A stretch of DNA of 64,000 nt from Manis javanica (GCF_040802235.1 NC_133157.1:23019501-23083500), one strand, 5' to 3'. Counted from the first letter of the stretch, positions 1 to 51,969 are shown. Program-made: numbers and translations. Notes: generated by a model from the sequence alone, not told the origin.

Positions 1-1323
1 GCATAAAGGACAGCCTGGCTCCCTGTTGCCTCTCTGTTCTCTCCTCCCCTCTAGCCAGACATTCTCCCATCTCACATCATCCATGCTTCCAGATCTATGT
101 CAGTGGTAATCTTTATGATTCTTTATGATGTTTAAAGGCGAAGGATAGGTAATTTTTATATGCTTTGGGAAACCCAAAACTTTCTATATAGAATTGGTTG
201 TAAATTTAAAACCTGCATGGTATAAAACTGGTTCACATAATTTCCAGAAGTTCTTGCATGTACATGTCATCAGAGCTTACAAAACTGTTGTCTGCCTTGA
301 TTCTCTTCCTCGCTCCTACCTGCATGGCCTTGCTTTCCTCTTAACCCACATTATATGTTGTATCATCATTTTACACTCACCATTATCTGCTCTGTAGTAT
401 AAGGAGGAACTCATCTGTATTCTTTCATTGTCATATGTATGAAGTACAAGATGAGAGAATACACCTTGAATGGAGGTAACAATAAAGCCAGTGTGGTCTG
501 TGTAATTGCCACCCCAACACAAGTCAGGGACTTGCAATTATAAACTTTAATGGCATCTGAATGCAAATATCCAGCACATCAACATTTACTTTTTTTCCCC
601 CCTTAGATAATGTTATGTGCTAAAGTGAATCTGATTTTGTCAGACCAAAGTCAGTTTCCTGTGTATCATTTTTTTCCTCGCCTTTTCTTCCTGCACTGGT
701 AAGCACCAAGCCGGGCAGTGGCGTGGTGTGAAGTAGTTATTTGAGCTCCTTACTTGTTGGTCACCATTTTGAAGAAAACTGTTGTAATTTTAGTGTCCTC
801 TTTTCCTCCTAATAACAGTGAATACTTTATTTCTATCTTTGATTTCAATTTTTTAATAACATATTAAAGCCAGTTTATAAATCAGCGTATCTGGTGATAT
901 TAAAGTCATTCTATTCCATATTTTCATATGGGTTTTTATATTATTTTCTAAACCTATCATGTTACAAAGATATCTTTATGTGTAAAAATAAAATGTTTTC
1001 CCATTCAGTTTGTTCTTTTCGACTCTCCTCAGAAATAACTGATGATAAGTCTTTTTTGAAGGAAAGCTCTGAAGCTGAGAATCTTGCCTCTCTGAAAGAG
1101 TAAGAATGTAACAGATTTCAGAACCTCAGTTTTAGACCATAGCTAACACGGTTAGGTTGCTGTCACGCATCTCTCTATGGGAGCAGATTAGGTCTTCTGT
1201 TTTCTTGATTATTCTAACTACTGCATCCCTGTCTCCTGAATCATTTGCTTATATGCGTGTCAGTTATCACTATCAAGCTGTTCTTGATGCTTCATCAAGG
1301 GATATTGGTACTTTTTCCTCCAG
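1..1323. other. Non-coding DNA upstream of the first ELP1 coding exon
   Basis: AT-rich sequence with no convincing coding exon. By comparison with human ELP1, whose exon 1 is non-coding, this is probably intron 1; I could not identify exon 1 or the promoter here. A short exon-like segment at 1033-1099 is discussed under findings. Confidence 0.6.
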
Positions 1324-1336
1324 GAATTGCTTCATC

Positions 1337-42137
<40,801 letters not shown>

Positions 42138-42691
42138 CTCTGATCCCCGTTAGGAGGGCTGTGGCAAAGAAGGCCGTTTTCCTCCCCCTCCCCACTCCTC
42201 GAGGCCTGACTGCTAGGACCTGGGAAGAGTGACACGAATATCTACCGTAGCATTGCAGAGAGCTGCTCTGTGTAGCACACACGAAGCAATCCTGTTTTAT
42301 TTTATTTTGCTTATAATTTTAATCATTAGTAAAACTTTAAGCTTTAACTAATATAGCATCATTTTGTAAGGATTACTGTTCTTTATTTAGTGTTGTTTGA
42401 GAGCCTATTTCTGGTATTTATGGTAATCAAGAGATAGGGTTTCCTTCCCAGCTGCATGTCTGATTCATATTGGAACCTTACATAAATCACATAACTGATG
42501 TGTGCCTGAGTTAACTGGTAATAACGTTTCATAACTTCTACCTCAAAAGTGTGAAGAAAAGTAAAATAATGTTTTTAAAATTATTTTACCTCCCTGGAGG
42601 CATTATATATAATCAGTATGGCTGTCAGTGCTATCAACGTCTTTGTCAGATTTGATCACCTAAATGACTTCTTCGCCTTGAACTAAAGCAG

Positions 42692-42697
42692 AATAAA
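42692..42697 (+). terminator. ELP1: Polyadenylation signal AATAAA of ELP1 (proximal)
   Basis: AATAAA in gaataaaaag, 555 nt past the stop codon, with GT/T-rich sequence within about 60 nt downstream. This fits the shorter (about 4.8 kb) ELP1 mRNA form known in human. Confidence 0.6.
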
Positions 42698-43548
42698 AAG
42701 CTAAATACATCCTTTGAAATTCTAAGCTTTCCTGTGCTGACAGCCGTTGTTATGTAGTATCTTACCAGGTCACATACTTCTAGTTTTAACTGCGTGGAGC
42801 CTCCTGTCCCTACAGTGTTTGTCGGGACGCTTTTACTGCCTGTGAATTTTCTGCTGGAGTTAGCAGTGTCAGAACGGGAACGGGATCATTTCTGAACAGC
42901 GCCATGCACGTTTGCTCTGGTGAGCAGTGTGCATCATACAGCATGCGCACTTGTTACTCCCATGTCTTCAAATTTTGGTCTTTTGAACTAAAATGTTTTT
43001 GCACTATCTAGGTAGTTTATTTTTCTTTATAGTGCATAACTGACCTCTGTCTTTAGTTATTTTCTTTGGCAGAAATTTCTCTCTTTGGTGAGTCTAGAAA
43101 AAGCTCAGTTCATTTTGACAGCAGTTTTGTGGCTGATTTCTTGGGTAAAGTTAAAAATTTCTTCCTTGCTTTTAATACCAGATCCAGATCGTCCTTCCTG
43201 TACATAAACTAAAAGGAAACCTGCTTTGGATCCTCAGAGTATAGATACACCCAGAATTGTAGTTAAAGACTTTTGCTACTATGGCAAAGTGTAAACAGTA
43301 GAATTAGAATCTAGGTGTGTTCACTGTATAATTCGACTTTTCTGTGTGTCTGAAATTTTTCACAAAATAACAGAAAAGAAAGGAGGTATATCATCCTGCT
43401 TGGGAGAAATCTGCTTTTTGACTCCTGCCCATAATAGATTTGCTACAATTAAGTGCCCAACATTGAAAGACTGGTAGTGCTTTGTGACTACTTTTTGGCA
43501 TGGGTAAATGACCATGATAACTTATTTGACATTTTATATGTTACAGTG

Positions 43549-43700
43549 CTTCTGCTGTGGTTATAGTAAAGGGACCTGTGCCGATGGATTGGAAGTAGAA
43601 GTAAATGGGTCTGTTGTTAATAGTGTGATTTGTCATGGATGTTCAGTTTCCTTAAAATAATGTGTTGAAGCAGCAAGGAAGAATTTGCATGAATACAAAT
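43549..43700 (+). repeat. Left copy of a ~150-bp direct repeat flanking the large L1
   Basis: About 80% identical to 52348-52502 (shared phrases gtagaagtaaat/atagaagtaaat, ttcagtttccttaaa, ttgaagcagcaaggaa). Confidence 0.75.
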
Positions 43701-44051
43701 GACTGTCAGTCACTAACACGCAATCAAAATGGGATTTTGTTTATTTGAAGAAGAAACCATCAGGAGCAGACCTTCCAAGTTGGAGGTAAAATTGAGGAAG
43801 AATTCATGGGAGAAGATGTGTATGGGAAAAGGAGAAACTCCTAGGAGTGATGAATGCTTAATTTTGGGGAAAGATTCCGTCAGTTCCAGAAAAGAGTATA
43901 TAATTCTCCCTCTCAGTCTGTGCTTGGCCCCAGAGCCAGGCCAGGCTGCAGTCGGCTGGGGGCCTCCGTGGTTTTGCTGGCTCCAGTGGGTCTGCTTTGC
44001 TCAGATGCACTGGATCCCAAGAGGGAACTTGCAGAGGATTGTCTCCTATAA

Positions 44052-44066
44052 TCAAAGTGCAATTTA
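44052..44066. repeat. Target-site duplication of the large L1, left copy
   Basis: tcaaagtgcaattta, identical to 51955-51969; it adjoins the L1 poly(T) (antisense poly(A)). Confidence 0.95.
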
Positions 44067-44280
44067 TTTATTTATTTTTTTTTTTAGATAATTATTTTTT
44101 ATTGAAGGGTAGTTGACACACAGTATTACATTAGTTTCAGGTGTACAACACAGTGATTGAACATTTATATACATGATAATTCTAGGTACCAGCTATCACC
44201 ATACCAAGTTGTTACAATATTTTGACTATATTCCTTATGCTATACATTACATCCCGGTTACTTATTTATTTTACAATTGG
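44067..44280 (-). mobile_element. Second L1-type 3' tail of the composite
   Basis: Reverse complement contains ttgtacacctgaaactaatg and tgtgtcaactacccttcaat followed by AATAAA (rc at 44098-44103) and poly(A). I know this as the 3' end of many laurasiatherian L1s, and it differs from the 3' end just after ORF2. Confidence 0.7.
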
Positions 44281-44281
44281 A

Positions 44282-44282
<1 letters not shown>

Positions 44283-44321
<39 letters not shown>
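44283..44321. repeat. (TG)n(TA)n compound microsatellite
   Basis: Pure tg then ta dinucleotides at the junction between the env unit poly(A) and the L1-type tail; likely grown from a poly(A) end. Confidence 0.85.
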
Positions 44322-44330
<9 letters not shown>

Positions 44331-45960
44331 TTTTGTGAGGGCATCTCTCATTTATTGATCAAATGGTTGTTAACAACAATAAAATTCTGTATAGGGGGGT
44401 CAATGCTCAATGCACAATCATCAATCCACCCCAAGCCTAATTTTCATCAGTTTCCATTCTTCTGAAGCATAACGAACAAGTTCTTACATGGAGAACAAAT
44501 TCTTACATAGTGAATAAGTTACATGGTGAACATTACAAGGACAGTCATCACAGAAGCTTTCGGTTTTGCTCATGCATTATGAACTATAAACAGTCAGTTC
44601 AAATATGAATATTCGTTTGATTTTTATACTTGATTTATATGTGGATACCACATTTCTCTTTTTATTATTATTATTTTTAATAAAATGCTGAAGTGGTAGG
44701 TAGATACAAGATAAAGGTAGAAAACATAGTTTAGTGTTGTAAGAAAGAAAATGTAGATGATCAGGTGTGTGCCTGTAGACTATGTGTTAATCCAAGCTAG
44801 ACAAGGGCAATAAAACATCCACGTATGCAGAAGATTTCTCTCAGAACAGGGGGGTGACGTTCTAAGCCTCACCTCTGTTGATCCCCATTTTCTCACCTGA
44901 TGGCCCCCCTGCGACTGTGCCTGTCTTAGGTTGTTCCTCCCTTGAGGAATCTTACCCGTCTCTGGCTAACCAGTCATCTTCCGGGGCCATACAGGGACAT
45001 GTAAAGTTGGTAAGTGAGAGAGAAGCCTTATTGTTTGAAAAGGTTAGCTTTTTACTTTGCATATTTATGCCCTGTGGCTTCTATGCCCAGCATTTGTCTT
45101 GAGGTGTCTTTACCACTTGGAAGAATTATGATACTCAGTAAATTCGATATGAGGCACGAATTCTATTTAAGGGTTGTAATTAGGAAGGAAGAAGAAAAGC
45201 TATAGAAGTAGCAGGTGGAAGAAAACATGGGAAGATTGATTATTTCTTTGACATATCTTCTTGTAGAGTAACTTCAGCATGTATAGGTTTTAAACTACTA
45301 ATTAAATTGCGCACACACATTAACATAATAGGAGTACAGTTACATAACCAAAGGATACCTGTAATTAAACAGCCATCTCCAGTGAAACCAAGAAAACCAG
45401 TTAGGCACCTTAGGCATTTGTGAAAACTTATCTATGATATGGTGGATATTGTCCAACTCAACTTGAACAGTCTGAGAGAAATCAGACAAATTAAAACAAC
45501 CCATTCCTGGGGACTGTTCACATCCCATATGTCCTTTTAACAGTAAATAGTCTGCAGTTATAAGATTTTGGAGCGCTACAATTTGCACTTCTAATTCTTG
45601 GTTGAGTTCCAACAGTACAGATCCAGTCAAATTTGTTGTTTTACTGTATGCACAGGCCAGCTTAGACATCTCCTTCTTCATTCCCATGGGAAGTCCAGGA
45701 ACTGGTGGGACGGGTGCATCTACACCTGTAGCAGTGTGTGGATCTTTGTTGGGGTTTTTTGATGATCATCTTCTGGCATGAGTCTTCCCAAGAGTGCTGA
45801 TGTTGGAAGTTCTTTTTCATATCATATCTTAGTTCATTTTCGGGGTAGCCAAATTAGGCTTTGATCCTCTGTATAAACGCAAACAGACTCTTTGCCTACA
45901 CTTATATATGCCCTTATATCATTGTGTAGAACTCATTGGAGGTCACCACACAGGAACTGC
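44322..45960 (-). mobile_element. Retroviral env-LTR-derived retrocopy unit inside the L1 composite
   Basis: On the - strand: an env-like frame (45687-45340), non-coding sequence, a purine-rich tract next to a TG (near 44663-44652, possible polypurine tract and LTR start), about 320 bp of LTR-like sequence with short tandem repeats, AATAAA (rc at 44351-44356) and a poly(A) 16 nt later (44322-44334). This is the layout of the 3' part of a retroviral mRNA copied into DNA. gag and pol are absent. The provirus family is not identified. Confidence 0.55.
45340..45687 (-). pseudogene. Endogenous retrovirus envelope remnant (transmembrane subunit ectodomain)
   Basis: 115-codon open frame. Near its middle are a leucine/isoleucine heptad helix (ELEVQIVALQNLITADYLLL) and then a Cys-containing loop and FNLSDF, the order found in the TM subunits of gamma-type retroviral Env. 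One cysteine of the usual cluster seems to be missing. The end has a Trp/Phe-rich membrane-proximal stretch. There is no surface subunit, signal peptide, complete fusion peptide or membrane anchor in frame, so it is a non-functional fragment. The assignment is from pattern recognition only. Confidence 0.55.
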
Positions 45961-46294
45961 TTTTTTTTTTTAATCATTAATCTACACTTACATGATGAAT
46001 ATTTTGTTTACTAGGCTCTCCCCTATACCAGGTTCCCCCTATATACCCCTTTACAGTCACTGTCCATCAATGTAGGAAAATGTTGTAGAAACACTACTTG
46101 TCTTCTATGTGTTGTACAGCCCTCCCCTTTCTCCCACCCCCCCATGCATGCTAATCTTAATATCCCCCTTTTTCCCCCCCCATCCCTCCCTACCCACCCA
46201 TCCTCCCCAGTCCCTTTCCCTTTGGTACCTGTTAGTCCATTCTTGAGTTCTGTGATTCTGCTGCTGTTTTGTTCCTTCAGTTTTTCCTTTGTTC

Positions 46295-49200
46295 TTATAC
46301 TCCACAGATGAGTGAAATCATTTGGTATTTCTCTTTCTCCGCTTGGCTTGTTTCACTGACCATAATACCCTCCAGCTCCATCCATGTTGCTGCAAATGGT
46401 AGGATTTGCCCTTTTCTTATGGCTGAGTAGTATTCCATTGTGTATATGTACCACATCTTCTTTATCCATTCATCTATTGATGGACATTTAGGTTGCTTCC
46501 AATTCTTCGCTATTGTAAATAGTGCTGCGATAAACATAGGGGTGCATCTGTCTTTCTCATACTTGACTGCTGCATTCTTAGGGTAAATTCCTAGGAGTGC
46601 AATTCCTGGGTCAAATGGTATGTCTGTTTTAAGCATTTTGATGTACCTCCATACTGCTTTCCACAATGGTTGAACTAATTTACATTCCCACCAACAGTGT
46701 AGGAGGGTTCCCCTTTCTCCACAGCCTCGCCAACATTTGTTGTTGTTTGTCTTTTGGATGGCAGCCATCCTTACTGGTGTGAGGTGATACCTCATTGTAG
46801 TTTTAATTTGCATTTCTCTGATAATTAGTGATGTGGAGCATCTTTTCATGTGTCTGTTGGCCATCTGTATTTCTTTTTTGGAGAACCGTCTGTTCAGTTC
46901 CTCTGCCTATTTTTTAATTGGGTTATTTGTTTTTTGTTTGTTGAGGCGTATGAGCTCTTTATATATTCTGGACGTCATATATTCTGGACGTCAAGCCTTT
47001 ATCGGATGTGTCATTTTCAAATATATTCTCCCATACTGTAGGGTTCCTTTTTGTTCTATTGATGGTGTCTTTTGCTGTACAGAAGCTTTTCAGCTTAATG
47101 TAGTCCCACTTGCTCATTTTTGCTGTTGTTTTCCTTGCCCGGGGAGATATGTTCAAGAAGAGGTCACTCATGTTTATGTCTAAGAGGTTTTTGCCTATGT
47201 TTTTTTCCAAGAGTTTAATGGTTTCATGACTTACATTCAGGTCTTTGATCCATTTTGAGTTTACTTTTGTATATGGGGTTAGACAATGGTCCAGTTTCAT
47301 TCTCCTACATGTAGCTGTCCAGTTTTGCCAGCACCATCTGTTGAAGAGACTGTCATTTCGCCATTGTATGTCCATGGCTCCTTTATCAAATATTAATTAA
47401 CCATATATGTCTGGGTTAATGTCTGGATTCTCTGTTCCATTGGTCTGTGGCTCTTTTCTTGTGCCAGTACCAAATTGTCTTGATTACTATGGCTTTATAA
47501 TAGAGCTTGAAGTTGGGGAGTGAGTTCCCCCCTACTTTATTCTTCTTTCTCAGGATTGCTTTGGCTATTCGGGGTCTTTGGTGTTTCCATATGAATTTTT
47601 GAACCATTTGTTCCAGTTCATTGAAGAATGTTACTGGTAGTTTCATAGAGATTGCATCAAATCTGTATATTGCTTTGGGCAGGATGGCCATTTTGACGAT
47701 ATTAATTCTTCCTAGCCACGAGCATGGGATGCGTTTCCATCTGTTAGTGTCCCCTTTAATTTCTCTTAAGAGTGACTTGTAGTTTTCAGAGTATAAGTCT
47801 TTCACCTCTTTGGTTAGGTTTATTCCTAGGTATTTTATTTTTTTTGATGCAGTTGTGAATGGAGTTGTTTTCCTGATTTCTCTTTCTGTTGGTTCATTGT
47901 TAGTGTATAGGAAAGCCACAGATTTCTGTGTGTTGATTTTGTATCCTGCAACTTTGCTGTATTCCAATATCAGTTCTAAAAGTTTTGGGGTGGAGTCTTG
48001 AGGGTTTTTTATGTACAGTATCATGTCATCTGCAAATAGTGACAGTTTAACTTCTTCTTTACCAGTCTGGATTCCTTGTATTTTTTTGTTTTGTCTGATT
48101 GCCATGGCTAGGACCTCCAGTACTATGTTAAATAACAGTGCAGAGAGTGGGCATCCTTGTCTAGTTCCGATCTCAGAGGAAAAGCTTTCAGCTTCTCGCT
48201 GTTCAATATAATGTTGGCTGTGGGTTTTTCATAGATGGCCTTTATTATGTTGAGGTACTTGCCCTCTATTCCCATTTTCCTGAGAGTTTTTATCATGAAT
48301 GGATGTTGAATTTTGTCAAATGCTTTTTCAGCATCTATGGAGATGATCATGTGGTTTTTGTCTTTCTTTTTGTTTATGTGGTGGATGATGTTGATGGACT
48401 TTCGAATGTTGTGCCATCCTTGCATCCCTGGGATGAATCCCACTTGGTCATGGTGTATGATCCTTTTGATGTATTTTTGAATTCGGTTTGCCAATATTTT
48501 GTTGAGTATTTTTTCATCTACGTTCATCAGGGATATTGGTCTGTAGTTTTCTTTTTTGGTAGGGTCTTTGCCTGGTTTTGGTATTAGGGTGATGTTAGCT
48601 TCATAGAATGAGTTTGGGAGTATCCCCTCCTCTTCTATTTTTTGGAAAACTTTAAGGAGGATGGATATTATGTATGTCTGATAAAATTCCGAGGTAAATC
48701 CATCTGGCCCGGGGGGGTTTTGTTCTTTGGTAGTTTTTTGATTACCGCTTCAATTTCGTTGCTGGTAATTGGTCTGTTTAGATTTTCTGTTTCTTTCTGG
48801 GTCATCTTGGAAGGTTGTATTTTTCTAAGAAGTTGTCCATTTCTCCTAGGTTTTCCAGCTTGTTAGCATATAGGTTTTCATAGTATTCTCTAATAATTCT
48901 TTGTATTTCTGTGGGGTCCGTCGTGATTTTTCCTTTCTCGTTTCTGATACTGTTGATTTGTGTTGACTCTCTTTTCCTCTTAATAAGTCTGGCTAGAGGC
49001 TTATCTATTTTGTTTATTTTCTAGAAGAACCAGCTCTTGGTTTCATTGATTTTTGCTGTTGTTTTATTCTTCTCAATTTTATTTATTTCTTCTCTGATCT
49101 TTATTATGTCCCTCCTTCTGCTGACCTTAGGCCTCATTTGTTCTTCTTTTTCCAATTTCAATAATTGTGACATGAGACCATTCATTTGGGATTGTTCTTC

Positions 49201-50148
49201 CTTTTTTTAAATACGCTTGGATTGCTATATACTTTCCTCTTAAGGCTGCTTTTGCTGTGTCCCACTGAAGTTGGGGCTTAGTGTTGTTGTTGTTTTCGTT
49301 TGTTTCCATATATTGCTGGATCTCCATTTTGATTTGGTCATTGATCCATTGATTATTTAGGAGCGTGTTGTTAAGCCTCCATGTGTTTGTGAGCCTTTTT
49401 GCTTTCTTTGTGCAGTTTATTTCTAGTTTTATGCCTTTGTGGTCTGAAAAGTTGGTTGGTAGGATTTCAGTCTTTTGAAATTTACTAATGCTTTTTTTGT
49501 GGCCTAGTATGTGGTCTATTCTGGAGAATGTTCCATATGTACTTGAGAAGAATGTGTATCCTGTTGCTTTTGGATGTAGAGTTCTGTAGATGTCTATTAG
49601 GTCCATCTGTTCTAGTGTGTTGTTCAGTGCCTCTGTGTTCTTACTTATTTTCTGTCTGGTGGATCTGTCCTTTGGAGTGAGTGGTGTGTTGAAGTCTCCT
49701 AGAATGAATGCATTGCAATCTATTTCCTCCTTTAGTTCTGTTAATATTTGTTTTGGGTATGTTGGTGCTCCTGTATTGGGTGCATATATATTTATAATGG
49801 TTATATCCTCTTGTTGGACTGAGCCCTTTATCATTATGTAATGTCCTTCTTTGTCTTTTGTTACTCTATTTTGAAGTCTGTTTTGTCTGATACCAGAATT
49901 GCAACACCTGCTTTCTTCTCTTTGTTGTTTGCATGAAATATCTTTTTCCATCCCTTGACTTTAAGTCTGTGCATGTCTTTGGGTTTGAGGTGAGTCTCTT
50001 GTAAGCAGCATATGGATTGATCTAGCTTTTTTATCCATTCTGTTACTCTGTGTCTTTTGATTGGTGCATTCAGTCCATTTACATTTAGGGTGATTATTGA
50101 AAGGTATGAACTTATTGCCATTGCAGGCTTTAAGTTTGTGGTTACCAA
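46295..50148 (-). pseudogene. L1 ORF2 (endonuclease / reverse transcriptase), multiply frameshifted
   Basis: Endonuclease start at 50148 (LSIITLNVNGLNAPIKRHRV) continues in another frame at 49951-49127 (INIYAPNTG, FSDHKGIKLEINC). The reverse transcriptase lies at 48527-48123 ([26 protein letters not shown]) and 48105-47416 with the catalytic FADD box ([15 protein letters not shown]). The C-terminal part is at 47375-46959 and 46864-46295, ending MISLICGV. At least five frame breaks, one of them caused by a 16-bp tandem duplication at 46962-46993. About 1283 codons in length, normal for L1 ORF2p. Confidence 0.9.
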
Positions 50149-50316
50149 AGGTTCAGGGTTAGCTTCTTTACTATCTTACTGTCTAACTTAACTTGCTTGT
50201 TGAGCTATTATAAACGCAGTCTGATGATTTTTTATTTCTCTCCCTTCTTATTCGTCCTCCTCCCTTCTTCATATGTTGGGTATTTTGTTCTGTGCTCTTT
50301 TTAGGAGTGCTCCCAT

Positions 50317-51179
50317 CTAGAGCAGTCCCTGTAGGATGCCCTGAAGAGGTGGTTTGTGGGAGGCAAATTCCCTCAACTTTTGCTTGTCTGAGAATTGTTT
50401 AATCCCTCCATATTTAAATGATATTCGTGCTGGATACAGTAGTCTTGGTTCGAGGCCCTTCTGTTTCATTGCATTAAGTATATCATGCCATTCTCTTCTG
50501 GCCTGTAGGGTTTCTGTTGAGAAGTCTGATGATAGCCTGATGGGTTTTCCTTTGTAGGTAACCTTTTTTTTCTCTCTGGCTGCCTTTAATACTTTGTCCT
50601 TGTCTTTGATCTTTGTCATTTTAATTATTATGTGTCTTGGTGTTGCCCTCCTTGGATCCCTTGTCATGGGAATTCTGTGTACCTCTGTGGTCTGAGAGGC
50701 CATTTCTTCCCCTAGTTTGGGGAAGTTTTCGGCAACTATTTCTTCAAAGACACTTTCTATCCATTTTTCTCTGTCTTCTTCTTCTGGTATCCCTATAATG
50801 CATTTATTGTTCCTTTTCGATTGGTCACTCAGCTCTCTTAAAATTCTTTCATTCCTGGAGATCTTTTTATCTCTCTCTGCATCAGCTTCTCTGCGTTCCT
50901 GTTCTCTGTTTTCTAGTTCATTAATAGCCTCTTGCATCTCGTCCATTCTATTTTGAAGTCCTTCCAGAGCTTGTTTTATTTCTGTATTCTCCTTCCTTAG
51001 TTCTTGCATATTTCTCTGCAAGTCCAGTCCATCAGCATGGTTATGACTTTTGTTTTGAATTCTTTTTCAGGAAGACTGGCTAAATCTATCTCCCCAGGTT
51101 CCTTCTCAGGGGAAGATGTAGCAGATGCCAAAGCTGTCTGGGTTAGTCTTGTCTGGATCATATTTTTTTGCCTTTTCAT
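50317..51179 (-). pseudogene. L1 ORF1 (ORF1p), frameshifted
   Basis: The N-terminal part, MKRQKNMIQTRL..., starts at 51179 and runs into a stop; the remainder continues in another frame (50317-51021), so one frameshift lies near 51000-51030. The second part has a Glu/Lys-rich coiled coil (NMQELRKENTEIKQALEGLQ), then the RRM-like and C-terminal domains (CIIGIPEEEDREKW, HIIIKMTKIKDKDKVLKAAR). About 287 codons in total, shorter than human ORF1p. ORF1p is the RNA-binding chaperone of the L1 particle. Confidence 0.85.
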
Positions 51180-51954
51180 GTTGACAGGTGCTATTGACTG
51201 TCAGCTGGGAGGGCCAAACTTTTCACTTGCTACTGGCCTTTCTTTACTGGGACAACTGCGACCCCTAGTGGCTTGTGTTGGGTAATTGCGTGTAGGCTGG
51301 GTCTTTGTGTCTTGCCCGGCCGAAGTGTAGGAATTTTCCTTTCTGTTGGCGTGTTTTGCCTTAGGCTGTTTCTCTGCTTTTGCAGCGCCCAGAGGGTAAT
51401 GGGCAGGGGGGCTGTTTGGCTGTTTACCTCCATGAGAGATCTCAGAGATGTTGCCCAGGGGGTTAGTGCACCCGGTTTTCCCTGTAATTTCCAGCCACTG
51501 GGCTGTGACCTGTGTTGTTTCCGTCTAGCTGTTGAATCCCTGTCCCTTTAAGACTTTCAGAAAGCACTCGCTTTTCTTTGTCACAGGGGCATCAGCTTTG
51601 GCACCCGCTCAGAGGTCTTACTGCCCTATTTCCCTAGTTTCCAGCCCTCCATGCATGCACTGTGTCTGCACTCTGGTGTGGGTGGCTGGGGCTGGGTGTT
51701 TAGCAGTCCTGGGCTCCCTCTCCCTCCTGCCGGGAGCTGGGGAGAGGTGTGCTGGGGTCCCGCCGGCCGGGGCTTGTATCTTACCCCTTTCACCAGGCGC
51801 TGGGTTCTTGCACATGTGGCTGTAGTCAGGCTGTTGTCCTGTGTTTTCTGGTCTCTCTTTTAGGATTAGTTGTATTTGTTGTATTTTCAAAAATATATAT
51901 GTTTTTGGGAGGAGATTCCCACTGTCTTACTCACGCCGCCATGTTGACTCCAGT
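51180..51954 (-). promoter_or_regulatory. L1 5' UTR / internal promoter with YY1-like site
   Basis: GC-rich 775-bp leader before ORF1. At its very 5' end the - strand reads caacatggcggcgtg (51935-51945 core), the YY1-type motif found at the start of many mammalian L1s. Its presence supports a full-length 5' end. Confidence 0.6.
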
Positions 51955-51969
51955 TCAAAGTGCAATTTA
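51955..51969. repeat. Target-site duplication of the large L1, right copy
   Basis: tcaaagtgcaattta, identical to 44052-44066; it adjoins the L1 5' end. Confidence 0.95.

Larger units (their letters stand above)
42138..44051 (+). other. ELP1: ELP1 3' UTR and downstream flank
   Basis: AT-rich, non-coding. A canonical AATAAA lies 555 nt after the stop, and more unique sequence continues to the L1 insertion. Human ELP1 has two mRNA sizes about 1 kb apart, so a longer 3' UTR here is plausible, but I see no second canonical AATAAA before the L1. Confidence 0.6.
44067..51954 (-). mobile_element. Full-length, decayed L1 composite carrying a retroviral env-derived unit in its 3' part
   Basis: 7.9 kb between perfect 15-bp target-site duplications, on the - strand, downstream of ELP1. 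Reading from 51954 down: 5' UTR (51180-51954), ORF1 (about 51179-50317), ORF2 (about 50148-46297), a 3' UTR with a G-rich polypurine tract (46120-46210) and poly(A) (45961-45971), then an env/LTR-derived unit with its own AATAAA and poly(A) (45960-44322), then a second L1-type tail with AATAAA and poly(A) (about 44280-44067). ORF1 and ORF2 carry frameshifts, so this copy cannot be autonomous. The outer duplication implies that the whole thing, or at least its two ends, arrived as one insertion. Confidence 0.9.

Noticed and set aside
1-1323. Search for ABITRAM, the head-to-head neighbour of ELP1 in human
   Set aside because: No matching exon on the - strand; it must lie upstream of this window.
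45340-45687. A domesticated (syncytin-like) env gene
   Set aside because: Only part of one subunit is open, without signal peptide, surface subunit or anchor, so a functional envelope is not supported.
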